5,006 nt of DNA from Dichotomicrobium sp046543175 (GCA_046543175.1 JBKGZY010000196.1:1-5006); one strand, 5' to 3'; positions 1 to 5,006 are shown, numbered from the stretch's first letter. Notes: a model not told the origin generated them from the sequence alone. Program-made: numbers and translations.

Positions 1-10
1 CACCCCGCGC

Positions 11-745
11 CTATTCACAGACGCCGCCGCTGCCGATGTCGAAATGGAAGTGATTGGCATGCGCCTCGTTCGCGCGCGGGCCGAGCACGGTGTCGAAGAT
101 CTGGCATGCGCCGGTGTGTATGTCGTGCAGGAAGGCGGCGCGCTCATCGTCGCCCGACCAGTGGTCGAGCACGGAGACGACCTGGCCGTCGGCGGTCTGG
201 AACGCGCCGATGTCGATGGCGTTGGCAAGCGCGTGCTGGCTCAGCCGCGTATTGGCCTCGGCGTAGCGGCGCCGGCAGGTGTAGGTTCCCATCAGCCGGA
301 GTTTCACCACCGGCGAATCGAGACGCGCCTGGGCCGTCGGCTGAAGGACGCGCACAACCCATTCGCGCAGCCGCGCCGCCATGGCGCAGGTCAGCGTCGC
401 CGAGGGCGTGAGACGCAGGTCGGTCTCGCCGGGAAGGCCATGCAGGGACACCGGCGCGGGCGCGCCGCACAGCCCCTCGCGGACCGGCTCCAGCGGTTCC
501 AGGTCGTAGGCGTGGTCCGCGATTGCCGAAATGCAGGCGCGCTGCGCGGCGACGATCTCTTCCGGCGCCCATTCCGCGGGGCGGTCGGCCAGGTCGGGCC
601 GGACCAACTCCTCCGGGACCTCGCGCTTTTCCGGGATGGTCGGCGGGGGCGTTCCGCGCGCTTCCGGCACGGGCGGCGCCGCCCCCGCCGGCAACGCGCC
701 GCCCGCCAGGGCGCACAAGAACACCGTCATCAGCAGCCGTGTCAT
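11..745 (-). CDS. Secreted extensin-like C-terminal domain protein (putative periplasmic metallopeptidase fold)
   Basis: The 244-residue protein starts at the ATG read from 745, behind a GAGGGA ribosome site. This start places a clean signal peptide first (MTRLL, a hydrophobic run, then a likely cut near AGA-AP); a start 36 bases upstream would bury it. A proline-rich linker (about 23-45) follows, then a domain filling about 65-244. The C-terminal half has the signature of the extensin-like C-terminal family (Pfam Extensin-like_C): SQHALANAID with His171 and Asp178, and HANHFHFDIG with His232 and His234. Paired Cys residues suit a periplasmic disulfide protein. As I recall, this family sits with the M15/VanY/MepA metallopeptidase fold, whose zinc ligands follow the same H..D..H order, so a role on peptidoglycan peptides is plausible but inferred. 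The plant 'extensin' name says nothing about function here. It is transcribed divergently from the hydrolase gene. Family assignment is firm; activity is unknown. Confidence 0.88.
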   Translation of the reverse strand: MTRLLMTVFLCALAGGALPAGAAPPVPEARGTPPPTIPEKREVPEELVRPDLADRPAEWAPEEIVAAQRACISAIADHAYDLEPLEPVREGLCGAPAPVSLHGLPGETDLRLTPSATLTCAMAARLREWVVRVLQPTAQARLDSPVVKLRLMGTYTCRRRYAEANTRLSQHALANAIDIGAFQTADGQVVSVLDHWSGDDERAAFLHDIHTGACQIFDTVLGPRANEAHANHFHFDIGSGGVCE

Positions 746-876
746 GAAATTTCCCTCACGCCGGATTTGGTTTGCCCGCATGCTGTGCTATTCCCTCGTG
801 CCGGACGCCCGATACAGTCCGCGGGACAGGTCAGTTCCGTTCATACTCCCTGAAACCGGAGAAAATCAGCCGTCTC

Positions 877-1983
877 ATGCCGTCATCACCAGAAGATGCA
901 CGCGCGGACACCCCCGCGCCCGAGGTTATCTGCACCGAAGACAACCGCGCCGGGATCATCGTGCTGAATAGGCCGAAGGCGCTCAATGCCCTGTCGCGCG
1001 ACATGATCGGGGAGATGGAGGCCCATTTCCACGCCTGGGCGAAGAACCCGCATATCTACGGCGTCATTCAGCGCGCCCGGGGCGACGGCGCCTTCTGCGC
1101 CGGTGGCGATGTCAAGGCGATCTACGCGCAGCGCGGGACGGACCCCGCGGCCGGAGCCCGGTTTTACCGCGAGGAGTACCAGCACAACTGGACCCTGCAG
1201 CGCTTCATCAAGCCGACCGTCTCATTGATGAACGGCATCGTCATGGGCGGGGGTGTCGGCATCAGCGTGCATGGCACGCACCGCGTCGCCGCCGAAGGCT
1301 ACAAGCTGGCGATGCCGGAAACGGCCATCGGGCTGTTCCCGGATATCGGCGCGAGCTATTTCCTGCCGCGATTGCCGGGTCGGACCGGTCTTTATTTGGG
1401 ACTGACGGGCGCGGTCGTCGGCCCGGCGGACGGCTACCGGCTCGGGCTGGCGACGCATTGCATCAGCGCGGACAGGTTCGACGAAATCCAGGACGCGATG
1501 CGCGAGGCCGAGCCGATCGACCCCGTTCTCGACGACCTGCATGTAGACCCCGGCGCGGGCGAGCTGGACCCGCTGCGCCCCGCCATCGACCGCTGTTTCG
1601 CGCCCGGATCGATCGAGGACATCTTGGCGCGCCTGACAGCCGAGAGCGGCGACACGGCCCAATGGGCGCAAGAGACGGCGCAGACGCTGCGCGCGTGCTC
1701 GCCGACATCGCTCAAGCTGGCGCTGCGCCTGTACGAGGAAGGCGCGCGGGCGAACAGCCTGAAGGACTCGCTCAAGCTGGAGTTCCGCTGCGCGGTGCGC
1801 TGCCTGGAAGCGCACGATCATTACGAGGGGGTGCGCGCCAAGATGATCGACAAGGACAACGACCCGCATTGGCAGCCCGCGCGCCTGGAGGACGTCACGG
1901 CGGCGATGATCGAGAGTTATCTCGCCCCGCTCGAGGACATCCCCGAACTGGACTTGACGGACCACTGGAACCTGGTGGAGTGA
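877..1983 (+). CDS. 3-hydroxyisobutyryl-CoA hydrolase (enoyl-CoA hydratase/isomerase family)
   Basis: This 368-residue cytosolic enzyme should hydrolyse 3-hydroxyisobutyryl-CoA to free 3-hydroxyisobutyrate, a step of valine breakdown. It has the crotonase fold: a first oxyanion-hole segment AFCAGGD (Gly76, Gly77, Asp78) and a second in GGGVGIS (Gly124-126). The segment MPETAIGLFPDIGASYFLPR is the mark of the HIBCH group rather than true enoyl-CoA hydratases. Glu148 and Asp156 in it stand eight apart, like the catalytic Glu/Asp pair of HIBCH. The length, about 100 residues more than a simple hydratase, and the C-terminal part (SPTSLKLALR, then SLKDSLKLEFR) also fit HIBCH. I chose ATG 877, with GGAGAAAA at 858-865 upstream (a rather long spacing of about 11-15 bases). 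A TTG at 772 would add 35 residues that do not resemble the family. No other valine-pathway gene lies in the window, so it may be monocistronic. A related hydrolase specificity cannot be excluded. Confidence 0.92.
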   Translation: MPSSPEDARADTPAPEVICTEDNRAGIIVLNRPKALNALSRDMIGEMEAHFHAWAKNPHIYGVIQRARGDGAFCAGGDVKAIYAQRGTDPAAGARFYREEYQHNWTLQRFIKPTVSLMNGIVMGGGVGISVHGTHRVAAEGYKLAMPETAIGLFPDIGASYFLPRLPGRTGLYLGLTGAVVGPADGYRLGLATHCISADRFDEIQDAMREAEPIDPVLDDLHVDPGAGELDPLRPAIDRCFAPGSIEDILARLTAESGDTAQWAQETAQTLRACSPTSLKLALRLYEEGARANSLKDSLKLEFRCAVRCLEAHDHYEGVRAKMIDKDNDPHWQPARLEDVTAAMIESYLAPLEDIPELDLTDHWNLVE

Positions 1984-2131
1984 GATCGACGGCGCAATGC
2001 CGCGAAAAACTTACTTAAAATGCCAGCATTGTTTATGAAAAGTTTTTAAGCTCGCGTATTAAGTGCATTTTAGGCGTTCTACGTTAAATCTGGCCTCGTA
2101 TGGAGTTCAGTACACCGAACGAGGCAAAGTG
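1984..2131 (+). promoter_or_regulatory. AT-richer ldtR upstream region with ATGC/GCAT dyads (candidate autoregulatory operator)
   Basis: This spacer between the hydrolase stop and the ldtR start is much richer in A/T than the flanking genes. Seen directly: a dyad AATGC-CA-GCATT at 2019-2030, and a longer inverted pair TAAAATGC (2016-2023) and GCATTTTA (2065-2072), about 41 bases apart. MarR-family regulators commonly bind such dyads in their own promoters, so autoregulation by LdtR is a reasonable inference. I could not settle on a convincing -35/-10 pair; TATTAA at 2057-2062 is the best -10-like string and would put the second arm near the transcription start. The ldtR ribosome site is GAGG at 2121-2124, seven bases before its ATG. 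Confidence 0.45.
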
Positions 2132-2644
2132 ATGAACAATACGTTGAACGTCTCCCGCCAGGAGCACGCGCAGCAGGGGGACGACACCCTCAAGCCGACA
2201 TACCTGGTGACGCTCAAGCTGATCGAGAGGCTACAGCGCCTGCTGCTCGATGTGCTCAAGGACGAGCTCGACCGCATCGGCTGCACGGAAGTGAACAGCG
2301 TTCAGGCCCTGCTCCTGTTCAATATCGGCGACATGGAGCTGACCGCCGGCGAAATCCGCAGTCGCGGCTTCTACATGGGGTCCAACGTGTCCTACAATCT
2401 GAAAAAGTTGCAGGAGCTCGGCTGCATCGAGCACCAGCGCTCGGAGAGCGACCGCCGCGCGGTGCGCATCCGGCTCACCAATCGCGGCAAGGAAATCAGC
2501 GCGGTCGTCAATCAGCTCGTCGAGCGCCAGCTCGGCCTGATCGAGAAGGTCGGCGGCATATCCCTGAGCGACCTGGAAGGCATGAACAAGTCCCTGCACC
2601 GACTCGAACGTTTCTGGACCGACCAGATCCGCTACCGACTGTGA
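2132..2644 (+). CDS. ldtR: MarR-family winged-helix regulator, LdtR-like
   Basis: This 170-residue DNA-binding protein has the MarR architecture. A long N-terminal helix (about 22-48) is rich in Leu and Arg. The helix-turn-helix spans about 57-96, with a recognition helix near YMGSNVSYNLKKLQELG (81-97). The wing (about 99-115) carries the typical SESDRRAVRIRLT stretch, and a C-terminal dimerisation helix covers about 120-168. The sequence, especially GFYMGSNVSYNLKKL, and the L,D-transpeptidase gene next door match my memory of LdtR. That is the regulator from 'Ca. Liberibacter asiaticus' and Rhizobiales reported to activate the transpeptidase gene ldtP and osmotic-stress tolerance, with activity altered by small aromatic ligands. 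ATG 2132 is chosen because GAGG lies seven bases upstream; an upstream GTG at 2063 has no such site and would overlap a putative operator arm. The next gene is on the same strand 285 bases away, so separate promoters are likely. MarR membership is near certain; the LdtR name rests on recall and context. Confidence 0.85.
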   Translation: MNNTLNVSRQEHAQQGDDTLKPTYLVTLKLIERLQRLLLDVLKDELDRIGCTEVNSVQALLLFNIGDMELTAGEIRSRGFYMGSNVSYNLKKLQELGCIEHQRSESDRRAVRIRLTNRGKEISAVVNQLVERQLGLIEKVGGISLSDLEGMNKSLHRLERFWTDQIRYRL

Positions 2645-2752
2645 AGCGTGTCTATCCGGCAAGTTTTTCCGGGGACTGGTGTCAAGCGGGAGTTGCGCGT
2701 TGGCAAAATGCAACGCCCGGGCGCCAAATTTCGGTCTCAAGGATTTGTCATT

Positions 2753-2764
2753 TGTATGCATACA
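2753..2764. promoter_or_regulatory. Perfect 12-bp palindrome TGTATGCATACA, candidate LdtR operator
   Basis: The string TGTATGCATACA equals its own reverse complement over all 12 bases. It lies about 80-90 bases upstream of the probable transcription start implied by the TATACT box at 2831. Its ATGCAT core shares ATGC with the dyad upstream of ldtR. Size and symmetry suit a MarR dimer, and an upstream position fits activation better than repression. Binding by LdtR is inferred from position and symmetry only. Confidence 0.45.
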
Positions 2765-2807
2765 TGCCGCAGAGTACCGTCATTTTGCGGCGATGACAGG
2801 AAAGATG

Positions 2808-2836
2808 GCCACAATCCGGCGGCGATTCGCTATACT
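2808..2836 (+). promoter_or_regulatory. Possible promoter of the L,D-transpeptidase gene
   Basis: TATACT at 2831-2836 matches the sigma-70-type -10 consensus at five of six positions. The hexamer 17 bases upstream, GCCACA (2808-2813), is a poor -35 with three matches. A good -10 with a weak -35 is typical of promoters that need an activator, which agrees with LdtR being an activator in Liberibacter. The implied leader is about 85 bases. Confidence 0.35.
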
Positions 2837-2929
2837 CCGCGGGCAATGGCATGTTTCGGCTTGGCGGGCTCGTGAGCACGGGTCGGTGATGGTTATCGCG
2901 TTGAGTGAGGGCCAGTTCAGGTGAGGGCA

Positions 2930-4237
2930 ATGGACAAGCGAGTTTCGAAGAAGCGACTCCGGACAACCGTCATGGCCTCGGCCATGTTCGTTGCGCTGTG
3001 CGCGCCGATGTCGGCCAGCGACGACGCCGTCGCTCTGGAAGACTGGATGCAGTTCGGCGACAAGCCCGGCTCGTCCTGGTCGCAGCCCTTCGACCGCTCG
3101 TTCGTCCGCCGCTGGGAATCGCAGCCGCGCCGCGGCTACGCCACCCTCTCGAAGGAGAACATCGAACCGACACGGGACGCGATCCGCCGGTATTCCGAGA
3201 TCGTTTCCAACGGTGGCTGGAAGCGCATTCCCGACGTCAAGCTGCGCGCCGGGGTGAGCGACCGTGCGGTGGCCGTCCTGCGTCAGCGGTTGCGCATAAG
3301 CGGGGACCTGGAACAGCGCGGCGGCTACACCCAGACCTTCGACTATTACGTGGAGAAGGCGGTGAAGCGGGCGCAGAAGCGTCACGGCCTGTCACCCACC
3401 GGCGTGGTCGACCGCGCTACCCGCGCCGCGCTCAACGTGTCCGCCCAGGTACGGCTGCGCCAACTCCGGCAGAACCTCAACCGGCTGGCGAACCTTTCGC
3501 GCAAGACGGAGCGCGACGACCGTTACGTGCTGGTCAACATACCGGCCGCGCAGATCGAAGCGGTCGAGAACGGCCAGGTCGTTTCGCGCCATTCCGCCGT
3601 GGTCGGCAAGCCCAGCCGCCAGACGCCGATCCTCGATTCCCGGATCCACGAGCTGAACTTCAACAAGGAATGGATCCTGCCTCCGACAGTGATCCGCAAG
3701 GATCTCGTGCCGAAAGGCCGGTCCATGAGCCAGTCGGGCAAGAGCGTGCTGAAGCGCTACGGCATCGACGCCTACGCGAGTTACGATGCCTACCGCCGCG
3801 GCGACAAGATGAACCCGTCCTCGATCAACTGGTCATCGTCCCAGCCGCTGAACCTGTTCTATGCGCAGGAGGCCGGCAACGACAACCCGCTCGGTTTCGT
3901 CAAGCTCAACTTCCATAACAAGCATGCCGTCTACCTGCACGACACGCCGTCGCAGTCGCTGTTCGGGCGTAACCGGCGGGCGGAAAGCTCGGGCTGCGTA
4001 CGTGTTCAGGGCGTTCAACAGCTCGTCAGCTGGGTGTTACGGGATACGCCGGGCTGGAGCCTTTCGCGCGTGCGGCAGATAAAGCGCAGCGGCGAGAGGC
4101 AGGATGTCGATGTCACCAATCCCGTCCCGCTTTACATGGACTACATCACGGCTTGGGCGACGCCAGACGGTGTGGTGCATTTCCGCCGCGATATTTACGG
4201 GCGTGACGGCGTGGGCGCGACGGCCTCGGCGTACTAA
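2930..4237 (+). CDS. ldtP: Secreted L,D-transpeptidase with peptidoglycan-binding and YkuD domains (LdtP/YcbB-like)
   Basis: This 435-residue periplasmic enzyme should form 3-3 (meso-DAP to meso-DAP) cross-links in peptidoglycan or anchor partners to it. It opens with a basic stretch (KRVSKKRLR), a hydrophobic core and a likely signal cut at MSA-SD, near residue 28. A PG_binding_1-type domain spans about 105-170. The YkuD catalytic domain runs from RYVLVNIP (198) to about 375, with His337 in VYLHDT and the catalytic Cys356 in SSGCVRV. SSGC instead of the commoner SHGC, the NKEWILPPTVIRKDLV segment and a long insert before His337 point to the YcbB/LdtD-like branch. ATG 2930 is preferred: AGGTGA at 2919-2924 is well placed for it. 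GTG 2921, behind GAGGG at 2907-2911, would add three residues and remains possible. The gene follows ldtR on the same strand and is its probable target. The ldtP name is by analogy with Liberibacter; the enzyme class is firm. Confidence 0.92.
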   Translation: MDKRVSKKRLRTTVMASAMFVALCAPMSASDDAVALEDWMQFGDKPGSSWSQPFDRSFVRRWESQPRRGYATLSKENIEPTRDAIRRYSEIVSNGGWKRIPDVKLRAGVSDRAVAVLRQRLRISGDLEQRGGYTQTFDYYVEKAVKRAQKRHGLSPTGVVDRATRAALNVSAQVRLRQLRQNLNRLANLSRKTERDDRYVLVNIPAAQIEAVENGQVVSRHSAVVGKPSRQTPILDSRIHELNFNKEWILPPTVIRKDLVPKGRSMSQSGKSVLKRYGIDAYASYDAYRRGDKMNPSSINWSSSQPLNLFYAQEAGNDNPLGFVKLNFHNKHAVYLHDTPSQSLFGRNRRAESSGCVRVQGVQQLVSWVLRDTPGWSLSRVRQIKRSGERQDVDVTNPVPLYMDYITAWATPDGVVHFRRDIYGRDGVGATASAY

Positions 4238-4272
4238 GTGCATTCTCCGATTGGGTTGAATCGCTTGACCCC

Positions 4273-4365
4273 GTCATCGCGCCCCCGGCCTTGAGCCGGG
4301 GGAAGCGATCCAGCCCCGAGCATTGCGCTACTGGTTGCTTGGGCCCTTTCGGGCCTTGCAATGAC
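4273..4365. repeat. Dispersed palindromic repeat (REP-like) of alphaproteobacterial type
   Basis: The roughly 93-base element is bounded by near-perfect inverted ends, GTCATCGC (4273-4280) and GCAATGAC (4358-4365), matching at seven of eight positions. Inside are two hairpins: CCCCCGGC-CTTGA-GCCGGGGG (4282-4302, eight perfect pairs) and GGCCC-TTTC-GGGCC (4342-4355). Between them lies GAAGCGATCCAG. This wording (CTGGATCGCTTC, GTCATTGC on the other strand) is familiar from intergenic repeats scattered through many alphaproteobacterial genomes. It sits between two convergent genes, the usual place for such elements, and could also end or stabilise the transpeptidase transcript, although no U-run follows either stem. 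Copy number cannot be judged from one window. Confidence 0.7.
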
Positions 4366-4424
4366 ATGGTTCCGGGTGATCGGAAAGCGCTCTGAACCCA
4401 TCGCGGGACCCCGCTCCCGGCGGT

Positions 4425-4646
4425 CTACAAACCGCGCGCCACTTCCTGGCCGAAATTGATCAAAAGCGCGCCGATCACCACCGAGATCACGATCACAATC
4501 GCCATGAAGCGGCGGAATCCCGGCGAGACCAGCATGATCAGCAGAAACACGGCGGCGATGATGGCGATCGTCGCCCACAGCGCCAGTTCGGTGTTGGTCT
4601 CGTAATAAAGCGCGATCGTCTCGCCGATCCGGTCGAGAATGTCCAT
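4425..4646 (-). CDS. Small two-helix inner-membrane protein of unknown function
   Basis: I do not recognise a named family for this 73-residue protein. An amphipathic N-terminus (MDILDRIGETIALYYETNTE) precedes two transmembrane helices: about 21-41 (LALWATIAIIAAVFLLIMLV) and about 48-63 (MAIVIVISVVIGALLI). The short linking turn PGFRRF carries two Arg, so the positive-inside rule puts the turn in the cytoplasm and both ends in the periplasm. It is very likely a real gene: GGGAG sits about seven bases before the ATG, a good promoter lies at 4703-4731, and the composition is that of a membrane protein rather than a frame shadow of high-GC DNA. It faces the transpeptidase gene across the palindromic repeat and shares a strand with the tRNA upstream. 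No catalytic motif is visible; a membrane adaptor or stress-type small protein is possible, but this is speculation. Confidence 0.75.
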   Translation of the reverse strand: MDILDRIGETIALYYETNTELALWATIAIIAAVFLLIMLVSPGFRRFMAIVIVISVVIGALLINFGQEVARGL

Positions 4647-4702
4647 GACAGGCTCCCGTGAAAACGCGCCGGTCCCGAGGGGGGTCGCGCAGTTGTCGCG
4701 CC

Positions 4703-4731
4703 GTTATAGCGCAGCGCGCCCGCAATGAGAA
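4703..4731 (-). promoter_or_regulatory. Sigma-70-type promoter of the small membrane protein gene
   Basis: Read on the minus strand, TTCTCA (4726-4731) and TATAAC (4703-4708) are separated by exactly 17 bases. They match the -35 and -10 consensus at four and five of six positions. The implied start near 4696 gives a leader of about 50 bases before the ATG at 4646. The spacer is GC-rich, which makes the TATAAC stand out. Confidence 0.55.
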
Positions 4732-4816
4732 TTCGCGTTCCCGACAGGAAGCATCGGAACGGCATCTCCGCGCGCAGCAAATCGGATACTATGGTTGATT
4801 CTTGGGAGAGGAAATG

Positions 4817-4892
4817 TGGCGCTCCCTAGGGGACTCGAACCCCTGTTTCCGGCGTGAGAGGCCGGCGTCCTGGGCCACTAGACGAAGGGAGC
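4817..4892 (-). tRNA. tRNA-Glu, anticodon CTC, with encoded CCA
   Basis: Read on the minus strand the molecule folds completely. The acceptor stem GCTCCCT/AGGGAGC has seven pairs. The D arm GTCT/GGAC carries a nine-base loop. The anticodon stem CCGGC/GCCGG holds the loop CTCTCAC, giving anticodon CTC (bases 4856-4858, glutamate codon GAG). The T arm AGGGG/CCCCT has the loop TTCGAGT. The discriminator is G (4820) and CCA is encoded (4817-4819). It is 76 bases long including CCA, with a standard short variable region. It reads GAG, a frequent codon in this GC-rich genome. No other tRNA is present nearby. Confidence 0.97.
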
Positions 4893-4927
4893 GCAAAGGC
4901 CGGATTGCAGCACTGTCGGGCCCGCCG

Positions 4928-5006
4928 TCACGGTAGGGCATCCGGCGCGGATCCGCCACCCGAAAATAGCGCCTTCGCCGCGCCGATCAAGAGGCGCGTC
5001 ATCGCG
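4928..5006 (-). other. Open reading frame running off the right edge; possible C-terminal fragment, unassigned
   Basis: On the minus strand a frame is open from the window edge to a TGA at 4928-4930. It includes an ATG at 5002 that would give MTRLLIGAAKALFSGGGSAPDALP (24 residues; beyond this nothing is visible). It could be the tail of a gene starting outside the window or chance openness in GC-rich DNA. No family is recognisable. The remaining bases, 4893-4927, form the upstream flank of the tRNA and show no clear promoter. Confidence 0.15.

Larger units (their letters stand above)
2645..2929 (+). promoter_or_regulatory. Upstream region of the L,D-transpeptidase gene: candidate operators and leader
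   Basis: No convincing gene lies in these 285 bases. From left to right it holds an inverted repeat GCGTTG/CAACGC (2697-2702 and 2711-2716) around GCAAAATG, a perfect 12-bp palindrome at 2753-2764, CATTTTGC at 2781-2788 (the reverse complement of GCAAAATG at 2703-2710), a -10-like TATACT at 2831-2836, and a short ORF at 2889-2924 ending inside the transpeptidase ribosome site. The density of dyads between a MarR regulator and its likely target suggests this is the control region of the transpeptidase gene; that is inference. Confidence 0.5.

Noticed and set aside
44..853. Long plus-strand frame of 269 codons opposite the extensin-like gene
   Set aside because: It is Arg/Gly/Ala-rich, has no recognisable domain, and lies antisense to a gene with a signal peptide and clear family motifs; a typical shadow in GC-rich DNA.
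746..876. Divergent promoters between the extensin-like and hydrolase genes
   Set aside because: They must exist nearby, but no -35/-10 pair with proper spacing was convincing on either strand.
1222..1965. Long minus-strand frame of 247 codons inside the hydrolase gene
   Set aside because: It is antisense to a well-conserved crotonase-family gene, rich in Arg and Gln, with no motif.
877..1983. Annotation as a plain enoyl-CoA hydratase
   Set aside because: The length of 368 residues and the MPETAIGLFPDIG segment fit the 3-hydroxyisobutyryl-CoA hydrolase group better.
1990..2002. CGGC-GCAAT-GCCG hairpin after the hydrolase stop as a terminator
   Set aside because: Only four pairs, and the following AAAAAC is on the wrong strand for a U-run; too weak to call.
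2231..2761. Minus-strand frame of 176 codons opposite ldtR
   Set aside because: It is antisense to a clear MarR protein, has no domain of its own, and crosses the regulatory spacer.
2905..3918. Plus-strand frame of 337 codons overlapping the transpeptidase gene
   Set aside because: It is Arg/Pro/Ala-rich low-complexity translation out of frame with a gene that shows a signal peptide and the YkuD active site.
4235..4244. TAAGTGCATT after the transpeptidase stop, identical to 2060-2069 in front of ldtR
   Set aside because: A shared 10-mer is expected by chance somewhere in 5 kb, and this copy begins in a stop codon rather than in a promoter.
4403..4414. GCGGGACCCCGC dyad after the small membrane gene as a terminator
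   Set aside because: The stem is very short with a tiny loop and no U-run on either strand.
1..5006. CRISPR arrays, insertion sequences, phage genes, toxin-antitoxin or defence genes
   Set aside because: No regularly spaced repeats, transposase, integrase or defence-type domain is visible on either strand.

Overview
This 5,006-base window is GC-rich (roughly 60-65% in genes, visibly lower in two intergenic stretches) and has the gene content of an alphaproteobacterial chromosome. The strongest taxonomic pointers are a MarR-type regulator that reads as LdtR, followed by a YkuD-type L,D-transpeptidase. This pair was characterised in 'Candidatus Liberibacter asiaticus' and related Rhizobiales. 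A periplasmic extensin-like protein and a dispersed hairpin repeat of alphaproteobacterial type agree with this. There is no sign of phage, transposon or CRISPR material; this looks like ordinary core chromosome with a regulatory unit worth attention.

Layout, left to right. Minus strand 11-745: a secreted extensin-like domain protein with a putative metal-binding H..D..HxH set. After a 131-base divergent spacer, plus strand 877-1983: a 3-hydroxyisobutyryl-CoA hydrolase of valine breakdown. An AT-richer spacer (1984-2131) carries ATGC/GCAT dyads. Plus strand 2132-2644: LdtR. A 285-base spacer (2645-2929) carries a perfect 12-bp palindrome, an inverted GCAAAATG/CATTTTGC pair, a plausible -10 box and a short upstream ORF. 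Plus strand 2930-4237: a secreted L,D-transpeptidase with a peptidoglycan-binding domain. Between convergent genes, about 4273-4365: a dispersed palindromic repeat. Minus strand 4425-4646: a 73-residue two-helix membrane protein with a recognisable promoter. Minus strand 4817-4892: tRNA-Glu(CTC) with encoded CCA. The last 114 bases hold no firm gene.

Functionally, the centre is a cell-envelope unit. LdtR probably controls the downstream L,D-transpeptidase, which makes 3-3 cross-links in peptidoglycan or attaches partners to it. The heptamer AAAATGC occurs in the spacers upstream of both ldtR and the transpeptidase gene. That makes shared control (autoregulation plus target control) a testable hypothesis. 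The extensin-like protein may also act on the wall, but nothing ties it to LdtR. The hydrolase, the tRNA and the small membrane protein look like independent neighbours. I do not see a clearly undescribed system; the best leads are the candidate LdtR operators and the small membrane protein.
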